Positions 37,392 through 47,091 of a stretch of DNA of 64,000 bases are shown here, one piece after another; positions within the stretch are counted from its first letter, which is position 1; every line of letters starts with the position of its first letter. The notes under the pieces were generated by a model, which searched no databases, was not told the origin of the DNA, and saw nothing but the letters and a program-made list of their open reading frames with translations. Made by a program: the position numbers and the translations under genes. Source of the DNA: JAENVT01 sp963805445 (GTDB taxonomy: Bacteria; Actinomycetota; Acidimicrobiia; Acidimicrobiales; Ilumatobacteraceae); contig CAWDUI010000038.1 in the NCBI GenBank assembly GCA_963805445.1, positions 434,001 through 498,000 of the forward strand, given 5' to 3'.

Positions 37392-37432
37392 GCGGTGTGA
37401 GTAGGCGGGCGTACCGATGTCGCGCCCGAATG
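37392..37432. repeat. Dispersed intergenic repeat A, copy 2
   Basis: This is the second copy of the 41-bp repeat at 4650-4690, beginning GCGGTGTGAGTAGGCGGGCG. It is 13 bp downstream of the cysteine-synthase-like stop in that gene's direction, a 3' intergenic position like copy 1. Confidence 0.5.
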
Positions 37433-37440
37433 GGGGCGCG
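37421..37440. terminator. GC-rich hairpin after the cysteine-synthase-like gene
   Basis: CGCGCCC (37421-37427) and GGGCGCG (37434-37440) are 7-bp complementary arms with a 6-base loop, a few bases after the minus-strand stop at 37445. The hairpin overlaps the end of repeat A. Confidence 0.5.
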
Positions 37441-37444
37441 TGGG

Positions 37445-38368
37445 TCAGGACGAGAACAGGTCGCCGGCGAGGTACTTCATCCCGGAATCGGGCTGGAGGG
37501 TGACAACGCGATGCCCGCGGCCCAGCTCGCGGGCAAGACGCAGGGCAGTGACGATGTTGGCCCCACCCGACGGTCCCGTCCAGACGCCCTCGGTCCTTGC
37601 TGCCATCCGTGCCATCGCCGAGGCGTCGGCGGTGGACACGGCCTCGGTTCGGTCGTACGTGTCGGGCGTGATGTGCGGTGGGATGAACCCAACTCCGCCA
37701 CCTTCGATTCGATGCGTGCCGGGCGGGTTGCCGGCGATGACTGCCGACTCGGCGGGCTCCACGATCACACGCGACATCTCCGGCCAACGAGTGCGCAGCG
37801 CCTCGGTGACCCCGACGAAGCAGCCGCCGACTCCCACGTACAGGCAGGCGGCATCGATGGGCTCGGGGAGCTGTTCGAGCACCTCTCGGCCGATGACGCG
37901 GTAGCCGTCCAGTGCGTCGCGGTTGTTGAACTGATCCGTGGGAAACGCACCCTCGCTCTCGATGATCTCGTTGGCCCGCTCGCGGATCGCCGGGATCAGC
38001 CCGGGATGAATGCCATCGGGGCTGTCGATGATCTCGAGCGTCGCACCGAAGGCGGCCATCGTGCGGAGCTTCTCGACGGCAAATGCGTTCGAGGTGACGA
38101 TCCGCAGTGGATATCCCTTGACCGCACAGACGAAGGCGAGCGAACTGCCGGTCGAGCCACCCGTGAACTCGACGACCGTCTGACCGGGAGCCAGCTCGCC
38201 GCGGCGTTCGGCGCCTTCGATCATCGCCAGCGCCATCCGGTCCTTGTACGACCCGGTCGGATTGGCAGCCTCGAGCTTGACCCACACCTCGGCGTCGTCG
38301 GGCCCGGGCAGGCTCGTGAGCTTCACCAGCGGTGTACCACCGATCCCAGCCAACGCACCCGATCTCAT
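37445..38368 (-). CDS. Cysteine synthase-family PLP enzyme
   Basis: This 307-residue protein starts MRSGALAGIGGTPLVKL at 38368, with AAAGGAGAC upstream. The PLP lysine is K42 in NPTGSYKDRMA, the phosphate-binding region is FTGGSTGSSLAFVCAVKGYPL, and VGVGGCFVGVTEAL and WTGPSGGANIVTAL follow. The substrate segment FNNRDALDGY replaces the FxNPAN common in CysK, as in CysK-like and cystathionine beta-synthase-like proteins. It could make cysteine or a related amino acid; no SAT or CGL gene is adjacent. Confidence 0.85.
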   Translation of the reverse strand: MRSGALAGIGGTPLVKLTSLPGPDDAEVWVKLEAANPTGSYKDRMALAMIEGAERRGELAPGQTVVEFTGGSTGSSLAFVCAVKGYPLRIVTSNAFAVEKLRTMAAFGATLEIIDSPDGIHPGLIPAIRERANEIIESEGAFPTDQFNNRDALDGYRVIGREVLEQLPEPIDAACLYVGVGGCFVGVTEALRTRWPEMSRVIVEPAESAVIAGNPPGTHRIEGGGVGFIPPHITPDTYDRTEAVSTADASAMARMAARTEGVWTGPSGGANIVTALRLARELGRGHRVVTLQPDSGMKYLAGDLFSS

Positions 38369-38422
38369 GATGTCTCCTTTCACGGCGATTCGCTGCGACC
38401 GTACCCCCGATGCTCTTCTGGG

Positions 38423-39121
38423 TCACGACTCCGATGTCGTGCTCCCACCCAGCCACGCGGTGGTCCAGCGACCGCAGGCTCGCGCCAGGGCGTTCATGAG
38501 GTGCAACGAGGCGAACACCATCGCCACGCCGAGCGGCACCAGGAACCACGACCACGATGACCTGGCGATGTCTTCCATCCGCGAGCTCTGGCTCCAGTTG
38601 CCGAACGGGTGATCGCTGCCGTACCGCGCCGTGAACGGCGCACCGGCCACAAGGAACGGCGTGGCGAGGGCAGTGGTCGCCGCCGTGAACGTCGCGATCC
38701 CGGCGGGGAAGCGCAGCACGAGGAAGCCGAGCTCCCGCCACCGATCTCGCTCGCCGGTCATCGAGCGCAGGCGGACCCACACATTGCCTCGGGTGGGGCC
38801 CGCCACCGGCGCCGGCTGAAGACGCTGGCCCAGCAGTGCGTTGGCGGTGCCGCGTTCCACGTTGGCCAGCCAGCGGATGAGATACCACATCGCCCACAGC
38901 ATCGGGATGCCGAGCAGGGCGACGACGACCATGCTGATCGCGGCCGACAAGCCACTGACCAACACGCTGAACCAGATGGTTCCGAGGGGCAGGCCGAGCA
39001 ACAGGTAGGCGATGTTTCGGTAGGTCTGCGGTTGGGTGGCGACTCCGAAGATGCGTCGCACCGGCGATGTGCGATTGGAGCGTGACGAGGGTGATGCTGG
39101 TGAAATGGTTGTGGTGTTCAT
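38423..39121 (-). CDS. Sensor-domain membrane protein (PF13796-like)
   Basis: This 232-residue protein starts at the ATG at 39121 with a strong AAGGAGGTCACC. After a disordered Ser/Thr-rich lead it has TYRNIAYLLLGLPLGTIWFSVLVSGL, then ISMVVVALLGIPMLWAMWYL and GFLVLRFPAGIATFTAATTALATPFLV, with a last helix in FLVPLGVAMVFASLHLMNALA. This is the putative sensor domain usually found N-terminal to actinobacterial histidine kinases. Here it is a separate gene after an ABC exporter whose two-component system is divergent. Confidence 0.75.
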   Translation of the reverse strand: MNTTTISPASPSSRSNRTSPVRRIFGVATQPQTYRNIAYLLLGLPLGTIWFSVLVSGLSAAISMVVVALLGIPMLWAMWYLIRWLANVERGTANALLGQRLQPAPVAGPTRGNVWVRLRSMTGERDRWRELGFLVLRFPAGIATFTAATTALATPFLVAGAPFTARYGSDHPFGNWSQSSRMEDIARSSWSWFLVPLGVAMVFASLHLMNALARACGRWTTAWLGGSTTSES

Positions 39122-39156
39122 GAGGTGACCTCCTTGCGAATGAGTGGTGAGTTGGA

Positions 39157-41682
39157 TCAGAGGGCGATCGCGTCGAGGACGTCGAGGCGGCCGGCCCGGC
39201 GTGCAGGCAACCAGGCGGCGACGACGCCTGCGGTGGCCGCGACCACCATCAGGACGACGATCTGGCCGACGGGGATGGAGAGGCCGGAGGCGAACGAGGC
39301 GGGCAGCACAGCGACCACGCCGAAGCCGAACAACAGGCCGAGCCCGACCCCGAGGGTGGCGCCGAACGTGGCGACCAGGGCCGCCTCGAACCGAACCATC
39401 CGCCGGAGTTGACGGCGGGTCATGCCGACAGCACGCACCAGGCCGAGCTCGCGAGTGCGCTCGAAGACCGACAGGGCCAGTGTGTTGGCGATGCCGATGA
39501 GAGCGATGATCACGGCAAGGGCGACCATCACGTTGACCATCGTCAGCACCTTGTCGAGCTGGCCCACGATCCGCTGGCGGAACTCGGTGGCGGTCTCGAC
39601 GGACGCGTATGGGAACTGAGCGGCGAGAGAGGTGACCAGGGCAGTGACATCGGCTTGCGTCGCGCCGGCAGCGATCGACACGCCCAGCCACTCGGCTGCC
39701 GGATCGACGCCTGCCGCAGTGAGCACGCTGGTGTCGAGCAAGTAGTCCTCGGTCACGACGCTCTGGTCGTGGAACAGTCCGACGATGGTGGCGTCGATGT
39801 GCGAGCCATTCGAGAAGTCGATCGTCAACCCGTCGCCGACGCCCGCGTGGATCGCTGCCGCCTTGTCGACCGAGACGACAACGGGGTTGGCGACGTTGCT
39901 CTCGAAGCCGCCGGCTCGTACGTCGAGGTCCAGCACGGCGTTGATCTGGTCGAAGTCGAAGCCGACGACATCGGTGACCTTGCCGTCGACTCGCGCCTCG
40001 ACGGGCGTGAAGCCGGTTGCGGCCGCCACGGCCGCGGATTGACGGATCTCGTTGGCGAGCGTCGAGGGGAACTGGACCTCGTCGAGGTCGTCGGTGAGGT
40101 AGTAGTCGGCCTTGGCCGACTGGGAGAAGGTCGAAGCGATCGCCGACTTCACCGATTGGCCGACCACCAGCGCGGTCGTCACGAGAGTCAGGCCGATCAT
40201 CAACGCGGCCGCCGTCGTGGCCGTGCGCCGCGGGTTGCGGGCAGCGTTCTTCTGGGCCAGGCGTCCGGCCACGCCGGCAACCTTGCGAAGCGGCCATCCG
40301 AGCACGCCGGTGACGAGTCGAACTGCCAGCGGGCTGAGCACGGTGACGCCGAGGAAGATGGCGACGGCCCCGGCTGCCAGCGCGGCCACCGTGACCGACG
40401 TCGAGCCGACCCCCGTCAACCCGGCGATGCCGGCCGACAGTCCGGCTCCCAGCAGGGCGAACCCCGAGATCTTCCGAGTGCGCGACCCGACGGTTCGGTC
40501 CTCGGCGCCACCGCCGAGGAGCGCGATCGGTGCCACGGTCGCCGCTCGCCGGGCCGGCCCGATCGCGGCCAGCAGGGTGACACCGACGCCGATCGTCGCC
40601 GCGGCGATCAGGGTGCGACGGGCGAGGATCAACGGGTAGGCACTGAGGTGCACGCCGATCGCACCGAACAGGGCGGTGATCCCCTTGGCGACGGCGATGC
40701 CGCCGCCGATCCCGCCGATCGAGGCGAGCACCCCGACGACCAGCGCCTCGCCGAGCACCGAACGCCGAATCTGTAGCGGATCCGCACCGACGGTGCGCAG
40801 GAGAGCGAGTTCGCGGCTGCGTTGCCCCAGCACGATGGCGAACGTGTTGTAGATGATGAAGATCGACACGAACACTGCGACGGCGCCGAATCCCAACAGG
40901 ATGTTGCCGACGATGTCGATCGTCGTCGTGAACCCGCGTGTCGTCTCGGCGAGCACGGTCGCGTGATCGACGACTTCCGCTGTCGGGACAGCCGCAGCGA
41001 CTGCAGCCTGCACGGCTGCCGCATCTGCTCCGTCCGCAACTTGAATCGCGACGTTGTTGATGCCGTCGATGCCGAACAGGGCGCTTGCCTGGTCGGTGTT
41101 CATCTGCATCAACACGGCACCGAGCGTCGAGTTGTCGGCGCCGAACGACGATGTCCCCGACAGGGTGAGATCGACGCGGCCGGACGGCACATCGACGTGG
41201 TACGTCTGGCCGATGATGAAGCCGTACTTTGCAGCGGAGTCGACGTCCATTGCGAACTGGCCGATCTGCGGCGGGGCGCCATCGACCAAGGTGAACGGAC
41301 TGAGCTGTTCGTTGTCGATCCAGTTGAATGCCAGCTGTGGCGGGCCGTCGGTGGGGATGCTCTGCCCATTTGCCCGGATCGGGCGGACAGCGTTGTCGGC
41401 AGCTTCGATGTCTGCCACAGCGTCGGCAACACCGTTCACGCTGCGAACGACCGACACCGTGTCGGCCGAGAGCGGAGGGGTGTCGCCGAAATCCGTGTGG
41501 TTGCGCACCTGCAGATCGACGCCGGCAGTGACGTCTTCCGACACGGCGGTGAAGCTGCTGCGCAGACCGTCGCCGAGCACGAACGCGGAGACGACGAAGC
41601 TGACGGCGAGGATCACGCCGAACGTGGTGAGGGCGAAACGTACCTTGTTCGCCAGAAGGTTCTTGACGGTGAGTCGGAACAT
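39157..41682 (-). CDS. ABC transporter permease, FtsX/MacB type with duplicated FtsX domain
   Basis: This 841-residue protein starts MFRLTVKNLLANKVRFALTTFGVILAVSFV. Two FtsX-type four-helix units (near residues 270-420 and 720-841) flank large periplasmic-type domains (DLQVRNHTDFGDTPPLSAD and ADYYLTDDLDEVQFPSTLANE). Such permeases move antibiotics, peptides or lipids. It lies downstream of the ABC ATPase gene in the same operon, with the sensor-like gene following. Confidence 0.9.
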   Translation of the reverse strand: MFRLTVKNLLANKVRFALTTFGVILAVSFVVSAFVLGDGLRSSFTAVSEDVTAGVDLQVRNHTDFGDTPPLSADTVSVVRSVNGVADAVADIEAADNAVRPIRANGQSIPTDGPPQLAFNWIDNEQLSPFTLVDGAPPQIGQFAMDVDSAAKYGFIIGQTYHVDVPSGRVDLTLSGTSSFGADNSTLGAVLMQMNTDQASALFGIDGINNVAIQVADGADAAAVQAAVAAAVPTAEVVDHATVLAETTRGFTTTIDIVGNILLGFGAVAVFVSIFIIYNTFAIVLGQRSRELALLRTVGADPLQIRRSVLGEALVVGVLASIGGIGGGIAVAKGITALFGAIGVHLSAYPLILARRTLIAAATIGVGVTLLAAIGPARRAATVAPIALLGGGAEDRTVGSRTRKISGFALLGAGLSAGIAGLTGVGSTSVTVAALAAGAVAIFLGVTVLSPLAVRLVTGVLGWPLRKVAGVAGRLAQKNAARNPRRTATTAAALMIGLTLVTTALVVGQSVKSAIASTFSQSAKADYYLTDDLDEVQFPSTLANEIRQSAAVAAATGFTPVEARVDGKVTDVVGFDFDQINAVLDLDVRAGGFESNVANPVVVSVDKAAAIHAGVGDGLTIDFSNGSHIDATIVGLFHDQSVVTEDYLLDTSVLTAAGVDPAAEWLGVSIAAGATQADVTALVTSLAAQFPYASVETATEFRQRIVGQLDKVLTMVNVMVALAVIIALIGIANTLALSVFERTRELGLVRAVGMTRRQLRRMVRFEAALVATFGATLGVGLGLLFGFGVVAVLPASFASGLSIPVGQIVVLMVVAATAGVVAAWLPARRAGRLDVLDAIAL

Positions 41683-41714
41683 TGGAGTCTTCTCTCGCTG
41701 TGTTGGTGGTTGGT

Positions 41715-42476
41715 TCAGTTGCCGAGCCGACGCATGTGGTCGAGCACGGCATCGGGGGTGGGATCGGCCAGCTGGTCGGTGATCCGACCATCGGCGAGGA
41801 AGACGACGCGGTCGGAGTAGCTCGCCGCAACTGCGTCGTGGGTCACCATCACGATCGTCTGGCCGAGCTCGCGCACGGCGTGGCGCATGAAGGCAAGGAT
41901 CTGCCCTCCGGTCGTGCTGTCGAGGTTGCCGGTGGGCTCGTCGGCGAAGATGATCTGTGGACGACTCGCCAGCGCACGGGCGACTGCAACACGCTGCTGC
42001 TGACCGCCAGACAGCTCACTGGGGCGATGCTTCAGGCGGTGGCTCAACCCGACCGTGGTGACCACGTGGTCGACCCACGCTCGGTCGGGTTTGGTGCCGG
42101 CAAGATCCATCGGCAGGGTGATGTTCTCGATCGCCGTCAGCGTCGGCACGAGGTTGAATGCCTGGAAGATGAAGCCGAGACGATCTCGACGCAACACCGT
42201 GAGCTGCTTCTCGCTGGCGTTGGTGATGTCGACATCGCCGACGGTGACGAAACCGGAGCTGAGGCGGTCGAGTCCGGCCATGCAGTGCATGAGGGTCGAC
42301 TTGCCCGAGCCCGAAGGCCCCATGATGGTGGTGAACTGGCCGGCGGCGAAGTCGACGTCGACGTTGTCGAGGGCGAGCACGGCGGTGTCGCCGCTGCCAT
42401 AGGTCTTGGTGGCGCCTCGGGCAGAGGCTGCTGCGAGCGCGCCACGTTCGGTGGGTGGGATGTGAAGGAGTGTCAT
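41715..42476 (-). CDS. ABC transporter ATP-binding protein, MacB/LolD type
   Basis: This 253-residue protein starts MTLLHIPPTERGALAAASAR. Walker A is MGPSGSGKSTLMHC, the Q-loop is FIFQAFNLVPTLTAIENI, the signature is ELSGGQQQRVAVARAL, Walker B is IIFADEPTGNLDS, and the switch His is in MVTHDAVAAS. The family pairs with FtsX-type permeases. It heads an operon of three genes opposite the two-component system, as is typical for antibiotic-stress exporters. Confidence 0.95.
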   Translation of the reverse strand: MTLLHIPPTERGALAAASARGATKTYGSGDTAVLALDNVDVDFAAGQFTTIMGPSGSGKSTLMHCMAGLDRLSSGFVTVGDVDITNASEKQLTVLRRDRLGFIFQAFNLVPTLTAIENITLPMDLAGTKPDRAWVDHVVTTVGLSHRLKHRPSELSGGQQQRVAVARALASRPQIIFADEPTGNLDSTTGGQILAFMRHAVRELGQTIVMVTHDAVAASYSDRVVFLADGRITDQLADPTPDAVLDHMRRLGN

Positions 42477-42536
42477 GGTCTCGAACGGTAAAGATCGACA
42501 CCTCGCGGATCGTCCGGCGATCGAGTGATCCTGCAT

Positions 42537-42555
42537 GCGACCGAAGGGTGGTCGC
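42537..42555. promoter_or_regulatory. Inverted repeat between ABC exporter and histidine kinase genes
   Basis: The arms GCGACC (42537-42542) and GGTCGC (42550-42555) are separated by 7 bases in the 199-bp divergent promoter region. It is a possible site for the response regulator. A second smaller repeat, ATCAT(8)ATGAT, is downstream near 42605. Confidence 0.35.
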
Positions 42556-42675
42556 GGATGGCGCCACCGCTGGCGGCATCATCACTTCGGTGGACCCTCG
42601 GTCATCATTTCGCCGGATGATCGGGGTGCGCGCCGGACAGTACAGTCAGCGCATGATTCGGCCGCCTGGTCACCC

Positions 42676-43902
42676 GTGAGCCTCATCCGCAAGTGGGTGC
42701 GCGACCCGCGGCTGCTGGTCGATCTCGTCGTGGCCGTCGTGGTCGCAGTGCTGTCTGTGGTCGAGGTGGCATCGACGTCGGCCGAGGCGTTGGCGGGCGA
42801 ACGCACTGCGGACGCCTTCGCATACGCGTTGGTCATCGCTGGTTCCGTCTGCCTCGTGTGGCGACGGCGCAGGCCGATCACGGTGCTGGCTGTCGTCACG
42901 GTTGCGCTGGTCGTGTTCTGGCTCCGCGGCTACGGCGCGTTGATGTCGGTTCTCGGCCTGCCCACGCTGTACGCAGTTGCCGCTCATGCCGAGAACCGGC
43001 GACGGGCGTGGTGGACACTTGTCGTCTCGTGCGTCGGATTGATGGTCGCGGCAGGCTTCACCGTTCTGGATCGCCCAGACGGCTTCGCCTACTTCCAGGC
43101 GCTCAGCGTTGCCGCCTTTCTGTCCGGTGCGATAGCGGCGGGTGTGCTCATCCGCAACCGCGAGCGCATCTTCGTCGACACCGAGCGCCGCGCCACTGAA
43201 GCCGAAGCCGATCGGCTCGTCGAAGCGGAGCGTGCGGTGGTGCGCGAGCGCAGTCGCATCGCCCGCGAGATGCACGACGTGGTCGCGCACGCCATGAGCG
43301 TGGTCGCCGTGCAAGCGGCCGCCGGTCGGGAGATCGTGCACGCCAACCCGGACAAGGCGGCCGAGGTGTTCGCCAGGATCGAGACGGTCGGACGCGAGTC
43401 GCTGACCGAGTTGCGGCGGATGCTCGGCGTGCTGCGTGACAGCGGAGACAGCGATGCTTCGTTGTCGCCGCAGCCCGGGATCGCCGACATATCGGCGGCC
43501 GTCGAGCAATCAGCTGGAACCGGCGTGGCGACCGAGTTGATCGTCGAGGGACAGCGTCATGCGCTCGCTCCTGGCATCGAACTCGCCGCGTTCCGGATCG
43601 TCCAAGAGGCACTGACCAACGTTCGCAAGCATGCCGGGCAGTCCGCCTCGGCCGTGGTGCGGATCTCCTACGAGGCACACTCGTTGATCGTCGAGGTCAC
43701 CGACGATGGCAGCGGTGCGGCCACCACGCTGTCTGGAGTTGGGGCAGGGAACGGCCTGATCGGCATGCGCGAGCGGGTCGAGATCTACGGAGGCCAGTTC
43801 ACGTCGGGGCCTCGGCAGGGCGGGGGATACTCGGTGCGCGCGGTCCTCCCCATCGTCAACAACGCTGCCGAGGCACGAGCCGCCGCGGGGCCGCGATCAT
43901 GA
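42676..43902 (+). CDS. Histidine kinase, HisKA_3 (NarL-type)
   Basis: This 408-residue protein starts VSLIRKWVRDPRLLVDLVV at a GTG at 42676. Four to six membrane segments occupy residues 10-160 (LLVDLVVAVVVAVLSVVEV, AFAYALVIAGSVCLVW, ITVLAVVTVALVVFWL, LGLPTLYAVAAHA, WTLVVSCVGLMVAAGF, ALSVAAFLSGAIAAGVLI). The phosphorylated His lies in SRIAREMHDVVAHAMSVVAVQA near residue 200. The ATPase domain has ELAAFRIVQEALTNVRKHAG (N-box) and VEVTDDGSGAAT (G1). It is coupled to the response regulator (ATGA) and divergent from the ABC exporter. Confidence 0.95.
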   Translation: MSLIRKWVRDPRLLVDLVVAVVVAVLSVVEVASTSAEALAGERTADAFAYALVIAGSVCLVWRRRRPITVLAVVTVALVVFWLRGYGALMSVLGLPTLYAVAAHAENRRRAWWTLVVSCVGLMVAAGFTVLDRPDGFAYFQALSVAAFLSGAIAAGVLIRNRERIFVDTERRATEAEADRLVEAERAVVRERSRIAREMHDVVAHAMSVVAVQAAAGREIVHANPDKAAEVFARIETVGRESLTELRRMLGVLRDSGDSDASLSPQPGIADISAAVEQSAGTGVATELIVEGQRHALAPGIELAAFRIVQEALTNVRKHAGQSASAVVRISYEAHSLIVEVTDDGSGAATTLSGVGAGNGLIGMRERVEIYGGQFTSGPRQGGGYSVRAVLPIVNNAAEARAAAGPRS

Positions 43903-44582
43903 CGATCAGGGTTGCAGTCGTCGATGACCAGGCGCTGATGCGTGACGGGTTCACGATGATCCTCGACGCTCAGCCCGACATCGACGTCGTTGGCGACGCC
44001 GAGGATGGCCGGCGCGGCGTCGAGCTCTGCTTGCGGACCCGGCCCGACGTGGTGTTGATGGACATCCGCATGCCCGTGCTGGACGGCATCGAAGCAACCA
44101 GGCTGATCACATCGAGCGAGGAATGCGACACGAAGGTCCTCGTGCTGACGACCTTCGATCTCGACGACTACGTGTATTCCGCGCTTCGTGTCGGTGCGAG
44201 CGGTTACATGCTCAAGGACACGCCGGCCAAAGACCTCGTGGCCGCAGTGCGCGTCATTGCCCAGGGCGACGCGCTGCTGTCGCCATCGGTCACTCGGCGA
44301 TTGATCGAGGAGTTCGCCCGACGTGCCGAGCCCGAGGCGGTTGCCACGACGCTTCCGCAGGATTTGACCGAGCGCGAGCGTGAGGCGCTCGAGCTGTTGG
44401 CCCACGGCCTCAGCAACCGCGAGATCGCAGCGGAGATGTTCATCGGCGAAGCGACTGCCAAGACCCACGTCAGCCGATTGCTGACCAAGCTCGGCGTCCG
44501 CGATCGAGTACAGGCCGTCGTCTTGGCCTACGAGACCGGCCTGGTGCGGCCCGGGAGCCCGGCGAAACGCCGCAACCCTTGA
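43899..44582 (+). CDS. Response regulator, NarL/LuxR type
   Basis: This 227-residue protein overlaps the kinase stop by 4 bp. The receiver domain has acidic residues VAVVDDQALMRDGF, the phospho-Asp in VVLMDIRMPVLDGIEA (near residue 54), Thr in VLVLTTFDLDD and Lys in YMLKDTPAKDLVAAV. The C-terminal LuxR helix-turn-helix is LTEREREALELLAHGLSNREIAAEMFIGEATAKTHVSRLLTKLG. Together with the kinase it probably governs the divergent exporter operon. Confidence 0.95.
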   Translation: MTIRVAVVDDQALMRDGFTMILDAQPDIDVVGDAEDGRRGVELCLRTRPDVVLMDIRMPVLDGIEATRLITSSEECDTKVLVLTTFDLDDYVYSALRVGASGYMLKDTPAKDLVAAVRVIAQGDALLSPSVTRRLIEEFARRAEPEAVATTLPQDLTEREREALELLAHGLSNREIAAEMFIGEATAKTHVSRLLTKLGVRDRVQAVVLAYETGLVRPGSPAKRRNP

Positions 44583-44604
44583 CCTGCTGCAAGACTCGCC
44601 GGGC

Positions 44605-47029
44605 ATGATCGATACCAGCAACTACATCAGATTCGAACGGGTCGATTCCGTGGAGATCACCGAGCGCGGACTCCTCGCCCGCCTCCACGGTGAGCTGTTG
44701 CGCATCGACGTGGTCGCCGACGACGTCGTGCGGATCAAGATCAGCCGGGGCGCGATCTTCGACGAGTCCCCGACCTTCGCCGTCTGTGTCGATCCGCTCG
44801 CCGACGCCGTCGACTTCACGGTCGAACGGTCGACCGATGTGGTGCGGCTGCGCACGTCGGCGATGGTCGTGTCGTTGTGGCTCGATCAGTTCCGGCTCGA
44901 TGTGCACCGCGCCGATGGCACGCCGGTGATCGAAACGGCGCCCGATCTCGCCGGCAACTACTGGGCCTACGCGACGTTGAACGATGCGTTCACCTTCCGT
45001 CGGCGATGCCGCCCGGAGGATGCGATCTTCGGGCTCGGCGAGAAGTCCGGGCATCAGAACCGCCGAGGGCGCGACTTCACGCTCTGGAACACCGACATCC
45101 TCGACCCGGAACGAACCAAGGAGTTCACGGCTGGACGCCCACCCGGCGACCTGCGTGCGGAGCGGACGAGCATCGAATTCGACCCGTACTACATCTCGAT
45201 TCCGTTCTTCTATCACCAGTCGTATCCCGACGGTTCGATGACCGGGTCGTTCCTCGACAACGGCTATCGCGGCTATTACGACTTCACGCCGCGCGACGAG
45301 TATCGCGTCCACTTCTCCGGCGGCCAGTACACCGAATACGTCTTCGCCGGTCCGAACATGCCCGGCATCCTGGCGAGCTACACCCACCTCACCGGACGCA
45401 TGGCAATCCCACCCATGTGGTCGTTGGGCTATCACCAATGTCGGTGGGCCAAGTACACACAGGCGGCGATCGAGCAACTGGCGCAGCGCCATCGCGACCA
45501 CGAGATCCCATGCGACACCTTGTGGCTCGACATCGAGTACATGGACGGCTATCGAGTGTTCACCTGGAACACCGAGACCTTCCCCGACGTGCCGGGCATG
45601 TTGGAACGCCTCGGCCGGCAGGGCTTCGGTGTCATCACGATCATCGATCCCGGGGTGAAGTACGACCCCGGCTACGGAGTGTTCGATCAAGCACTGCAAC
45701 GCGACGTGCTCTGCAAGACCGACGGGGGAGACGTCTACATCGGTCAGGTGTGGCCCGGCAACACCGCGTTCCCCGACTTCGTGACCGAAGAGGCCCGGTC
45801 GTGGTGGGGTGAGTTGAACGCTGCGCACGTGCAGTCCGGTCTGGTCGGGATCTGGAACGACATGAACGAGCCGGCAACGGGTGCCATCCCACCCGATGCC
45901 ATGCGGTTCGGCGGTGGTCAGTATTCGCACGAACGATTTCACAACCAGTACGCACTGCTGATGGCGATGGGCACGACCGCTGGCCTGCTCGACGCAATGC
46001 CCGACAAGCGCACGTTCGTGCTGTCCCGGGCCGGCTTCTCCGGCATCCAGCGATATGCCGCCAACTGGATGGGCGACAACATGGCCAATTGGGATCACCT
46101 GTGGATGAGCATTCCGATGGCCAACGGGCTCGGGATATCCGGCCAGGCATTCGTCGGCGCCGACATCGGAGGCTTCGAAGGCGACACCAACGCCGAACTC
46201 TTCCTGCGCTGGATGCAGTACGGCGTCCTCACGCCGTTCTGCCGCAACCACTCGTCGATCGGCTGGGTCGACCAGTACGCGTGGTCGTGGGGTGAGGCCG
46301 TCGAAGACCTCGTGCGCGAGGCCATCGGTCTGCGCTACCGGCTGCTGCCGTACATCTACACCTCGTTCGTCCTCGCCTCGGAGACCGGCGCCCCGGTTCA
46401 ACGACCGTTGCTCTTCGATCATCAGCACGACGCCACCGCCCGCGATCTCGATGACGAGTACCTGTTCGGCCCTGATCTGCTCGTCGCTCCGGTGCTCGAG
46501 CCGGGTGCGACAGCCAGGCAGATCTACCTACCCAGCGGCACGTGGTACGACTGGCACACCGACGACGTGGTGACCGGCCCGCGGTACGTCAGGGCCGAGG
46601 TCACGATGGACTCGCATCCCGCTCTTCGCTCGTGGCGGCGCGGTGATCCCGATGTGGACCGCGGCGCCGGCGTCCACCGCTGGGTATCAACCGACAACGA
46701 TCGAACTGCACCTCTTCGTTCCCTCGATCGACGGTTCGTATCGGTCGGCCCTGCAAGAAGACGATGGAACCACGTTCGCGGCCAACGCAGGCGCCCGCCT
46801 GCGAACGTCGTTCGAGGTGACCCGATCGGTCCGGCAAGTCACCGTCAGCGCCGAGGTCGACGGTGGTGGCTACGCGTCCTTTGCCCGCCACGAATTCGTT
46901 CTCGTCGTCCACGGCGACGTTGCGGCGGCGGTGGTCGTCGACGGCACGCCGCAGGAGTTGGCGAACGGACGGATCTCGCTGCCCAACGACGGACGCGGAT
47001 TCACCATCGAGCTCGAATCAGCGGACTGA
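44605..47029 (+). CDS. GH31 alpha-glucosidase (one frameshift)
   Basis: This protein of about 808 residues starts MIDTSNYIRFERVDSVE. The N-terminal beta domain ends in EDAIFGLGEKSGHQNRRGRDFTLWNTD. The TIM barrel follows with PMWSLGYHQCRW and DIEYMDGYRVFTWN, and then the nucleophile Asp (about residue 419) in GIWNDMNEP. The acid/base Asp is in YAANWMGDNMANWDHLW near residue 490, and WMQYGVLTPFCRNHS follows. A frame change near 46620 is needed to read IPLFARGGAVIPMWTAAP and the C-terminal beta domain, ending at 47029. It is probably intracellular, as no signal peptide is visible, and hydrolyses alpha-glucosides. Confidence 0.9.
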
Positions 47030-47041
47030 GATCCCCCTGTC

Positions 47042-47081
47042 GAGTGTTTCGAGGCACCCAGGTGGGCGCCGAGAACTCCAC
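47042..47081. repeat. Dispersed intergenic repeat B, copy 1
   Basis: It begins GAGTGTTTCGAGGCACCCAG and matches 51401-51441, with 26 of the first 29 bases identical, ending in ACTCCAC. The sequence can pair GAGT..TTC..GAGGC with its 3' half, giving an imperfect hairpin. It lies between the convergent glucosidase and zwf genes. Confidence 0.6.
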
Positions 47082-47091
47082 CGGGTCGTCC

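Noticed and set aside
39409..40776. A 455-codon plus-strand frame, and a longer minus frame over the permease in another phase (38423-41830)
   Set aside because: Both overlap the FtsX permease gene, which is a complete 841-codon frame with good family motifs. Only the 3' part of the long minus frame (the sensor-like protein) is real.
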